A stretch of 56,602 nucleotides of DNA, taken from a virus. Position numbers and translations under genes: made by a program. The notes below the pieces were generated by a model. The model saw nothing but the letters and a program-made list of their open reading frames with translations. It was not told where the DNA came from and searched no databases. This document shows positions 55,186-56,602 of this stretch, piece by piece (the stretch's first letter is position 1; every line of letters starts with the position of its first letter). The stretch lies in IMG/VR virus record IMGVR_UViG_3300033064_001798, positions 1 through 56,602 of that record. The stretch is one strand, 5' to 3'.

Positions 55186-56120
55186 TGAAATTAGTATTGC
55201 TGTCAGATTTTCATTTAATGTCAAGAACACCAGTTTCAAGAACAGACGATGCGTTTGTTACAGGTTTTAAAAAATTGGATTATATTATTGATTATGCTAA
55301 AACAAATAATGCAAGCGTTCTACAAGCTGGTGATTTAACGCATTCATCAAGGGATTTTAACGTTTTAAATGCATTGATAAACTCTTTAAGTGATTTTCTC
55401 TATGGTGACGGACCTAAATTCTATACTATATGGGGTCAGCATAACGAATATTATAGAACCAGAAGCAATGATGCGACAACGCTTGGTGTATTAGAAAATA
55501 TAGGATTAGCAAAAATATTAAACAGTGAAAGAACAATTATATATGATGCATATGCGCCGACCTTTAATGTTTATGGATGCTCATGGGGAGAAGATGTACC
55601 GCCACCAAAAGAGGCAAGTGAGTTTAATATTTTAGTTATTCATGAGAGTATTGGTGTCAGAAGGTTATATCCTGAAGATGACCCAATAGACGCAGAGGCT
55701 TTTTTAAAAGAAGCTAAAGAATACGATATTATATTATGTGGTGACATACATCGTAAATTCCATATAGAACATGAAGGTCGGCACATACTAAACACAGGAT
55801 GTATATTAAGGCATGCTGGTGGTGAGTATGAGTTAGATTACAAACCTGGGTTTTATGTTCTTGATTATCGTTCACAAGAAGATTTCAGCATAAAATGGGA
55901 AGAGATACCACATAGTAGCTCTGAGGAAATGATGTCTATTAAACATCTTGAGTCTAAAAAGTATTTAAATGATTCAGTAGCTGAATTTATAGGTCTTGTG
56001 GACACTTATAAAAATAAGATGACAGATCCAAAGTCTGATATTAAAAGATATTTAGTTGAAAATAATGTACCAAATTCTATTAAAGAAATAATATTAAAGG
56101 AGATGGAAGATGGAAAATAA
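55185..56120 (+). CDS. SbcD/Mre11-like (gp47-like) nuclease
   Basis: 311 residues. Metallophosphatase motifs: LSDFHLM, LQAGDLTH, GQHNEYY (GNHD/E-like), VIHES and GDIHRKFH in order, giving the two-metal site. Partner of the SbcC-like ATPase upstream, with overlapping stop and start. Together they process DNA ends for recombination or degrade host DNA. Confidence 0.88.
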   Translation: MKLVLLSDFHLMSRTPVSRTDDAFVTGFKKLDYIIDYAKTNNASVLQAGDLTHSSRDFNVLNALINSLSDFLYGDGPKFYTIWGQHNEYYRTRSNDATTLGVLENIGLAKILNSERTIIYDAYAPTFNVYGCSWGEDVPPPKEASEFNILVIHESIGVRRLYPEDDPIDAEAFLKEAKEYDIILCGDIHRKFHIEHEGRHILNTGCILRHAGGEYELDYKPGFYVLDYRSQEDFSIKWEEIPHSSSEEMMSIKHLESKKYLNDSVAEFIGLVDTYKNKMTDPKSDIKRYLVENNVPNSIKEIILKEMEDGK

Positions 56121-56340
56121 AATAAAAGATTTAGAAAGACAATTATCAATTTGCAGTAATAAGATTGCTGTACTTGAAGCAGATGAAGCAAAATATTTAA
56201 AAAAGTTGAAAGAATTTGGTATAGAATTAACTGAAGAAGCGATTAGGGCAGAGTTTGCAAAAGTTACAAGAGAAATAAGCTCGTATGAAGACCGAATAAA
56301 TGAAATTATAAATTCAGTCAATGAAGAAATGGAGGCATAA
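56110..56340 (+). CDS. coiled-coil protein, 76 aa
   Basis: Nearly all helix with heptad pattern (IKDLERQLSICSNKIAVLEADEAKYLKKLKEF). AAGGAG overlaps the end of the SbcD gene. It might complement the shortened coiled coil of the SbcC-like protein, but this is only an idea from position. Confidence 0.7.
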   Translation: MENKIKDLERQLSICSNKIAVLEADEAKYLKKLKEFGIELTEEAIRAEFAKVTREISSYEDRINEIINSVNEEMEA

Positions 56341-56602
56341 TGTCAGACTATTATCAGCATGAGAGATTCATAAAAGCGTATTTTTCCAAAGGGAATATCA
56401 GGCACGAAGGCGAAAGTGTCAAAGTTACAAACTACACACCAAATTTCAAAGACAAATATTCTGTTTTTAACTTGTCTAATGGTGTGACTGTATCTATGAA
56501 ATCTAATTTATCACCTCACGAAGATATAGGTAATGATTGGGAAGAGTCTAAATTTAGTGGAGCAAAAAAGGATATTGGCAAAACAGATAATAGACTTGAG
56601 AG
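56340..56602 (+). CDS. hypothetical protein, cut by the window end
   Basis: At least 87 residues from ATG 56340 (TAATG overlap, GGAGG in the preceding codons). The visible part is charged and shows no known motif. Whether it provides the missing SbcC C-terminal half cannot be judged from this part. Confidence 0.65.
   Translation, partial: MSDYYQHERFIKAYFSKGNIRHEGESVKVTNYTPNFKDKYSVFNLSNGVTVSMKSNLSPHEDIGNDWEESKFSGAKKDIGKTDNRLE

Overview
The window is a 56.6 kb piece of an AT-rich tailed double-stranded DNA phage genome (or a very phage-like element). The evidence is dense packing of short genes with start/stop overlaps, a phage-encoded replisome, a gp46/gp47-like nuclease pair, RecA/UvsX-like and gp32-like proteins, phage tRNAs, inteins and a family of free-standing HNH homing endonucleases. 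I see no capsid, tail, terminase, lysis or integrase gene, so this is the early/middle metabolic part of a large genome. The host cannot be named. Promoters look sigma-70-like (TTGACA, 16-17 bp, TATAAT-like, often preceded by GTG) and Shine-Dalgarno sites are strong (AGGAGG-like).

Layout. 1-2,930 is read leftwards and holds small genes, mostly of one paralogous family, with a possible tRNA at the left edge. A divergent promoter region (about 2,930-3,095) switches to rightward transcription for the rest. 3.0-8.7 kb: two large zinc-finger-array proteins (one a metallopeptidase) and small genes. 8.7-12.5 kb: tandem small-family genes around an intein-bearing SNF2-type helicase. 12.5-12.8 kb: non-coding, probably structured RNA. 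12.8-16.8 kb: primase and an intein-bearing RtcB RNA ligase. 16.8-24.3 kb: HNH genes, a ribbon-helix-helix regulator, NMN adenylyltransferase plus nicotinamide phosphoribosyltransferase (NAD+ salvage), an RlmN-like radical SAM enzyme and an Rnl2-type RNA ligase. 24.3-31.3 kb: more small-family arrays, a lambda O/P-like initiator and helicase loader, a large hairpin element, an EndoVII-like HNH protein and an RlaP-like nucleotidyltransferase. 31.3-41.2 kb: methyltransferase, deaminase, DnaB-like helicase, DNA ligase, thymidylate synthase-like protein, clamp-like protein, nucleotidase. 41.2-56.6 kb: DnaE-type polymerase, four tRNAs, clamp loader, SSB, RecA-like protein, flap nuclease, PD-(D/E)XK-like nuclease, dNMP kinase, papain-like hydrolase, half-length Rad50/SbcC and SbcD.

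How the genes work together. The phage brings most of a bacterial-type replication fork (initiator, loader, helicase, primase, polymerase III alpha, clamp, loader, SSB, ligase, flap nuclease) and a recombination set. A second theme is resistance to host defence: RtcB, Rnl2-like ligase and RlaP-like nucleotidyltransferase form an RNA-repair set beside phage tRNAs, and the NAMPT/NMNAT pair can rebuild NAD+ (the NARP2 type of pathway).

The most unusual feature is a family of about 20 small (60-87 aa) SH3/KOW-like proteins in tandem arrays on both strands. Their conserved C-terminal motif (NKWExI[CT]I) is also, at DNA level, the ribosome-binding site and overlapping start codon of the next gene, so cassettes can be lost, gained or swapped without breaking translation. 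A ten-codon remnant holding only the two conserved ends shows this directly. Also notable is a class II (leucine-type) tRNA with a GUG (histidine) anticodon. Frameshifts and nonsense mutations occur only in small accessory genes and HNH genes, never in the long core genes.
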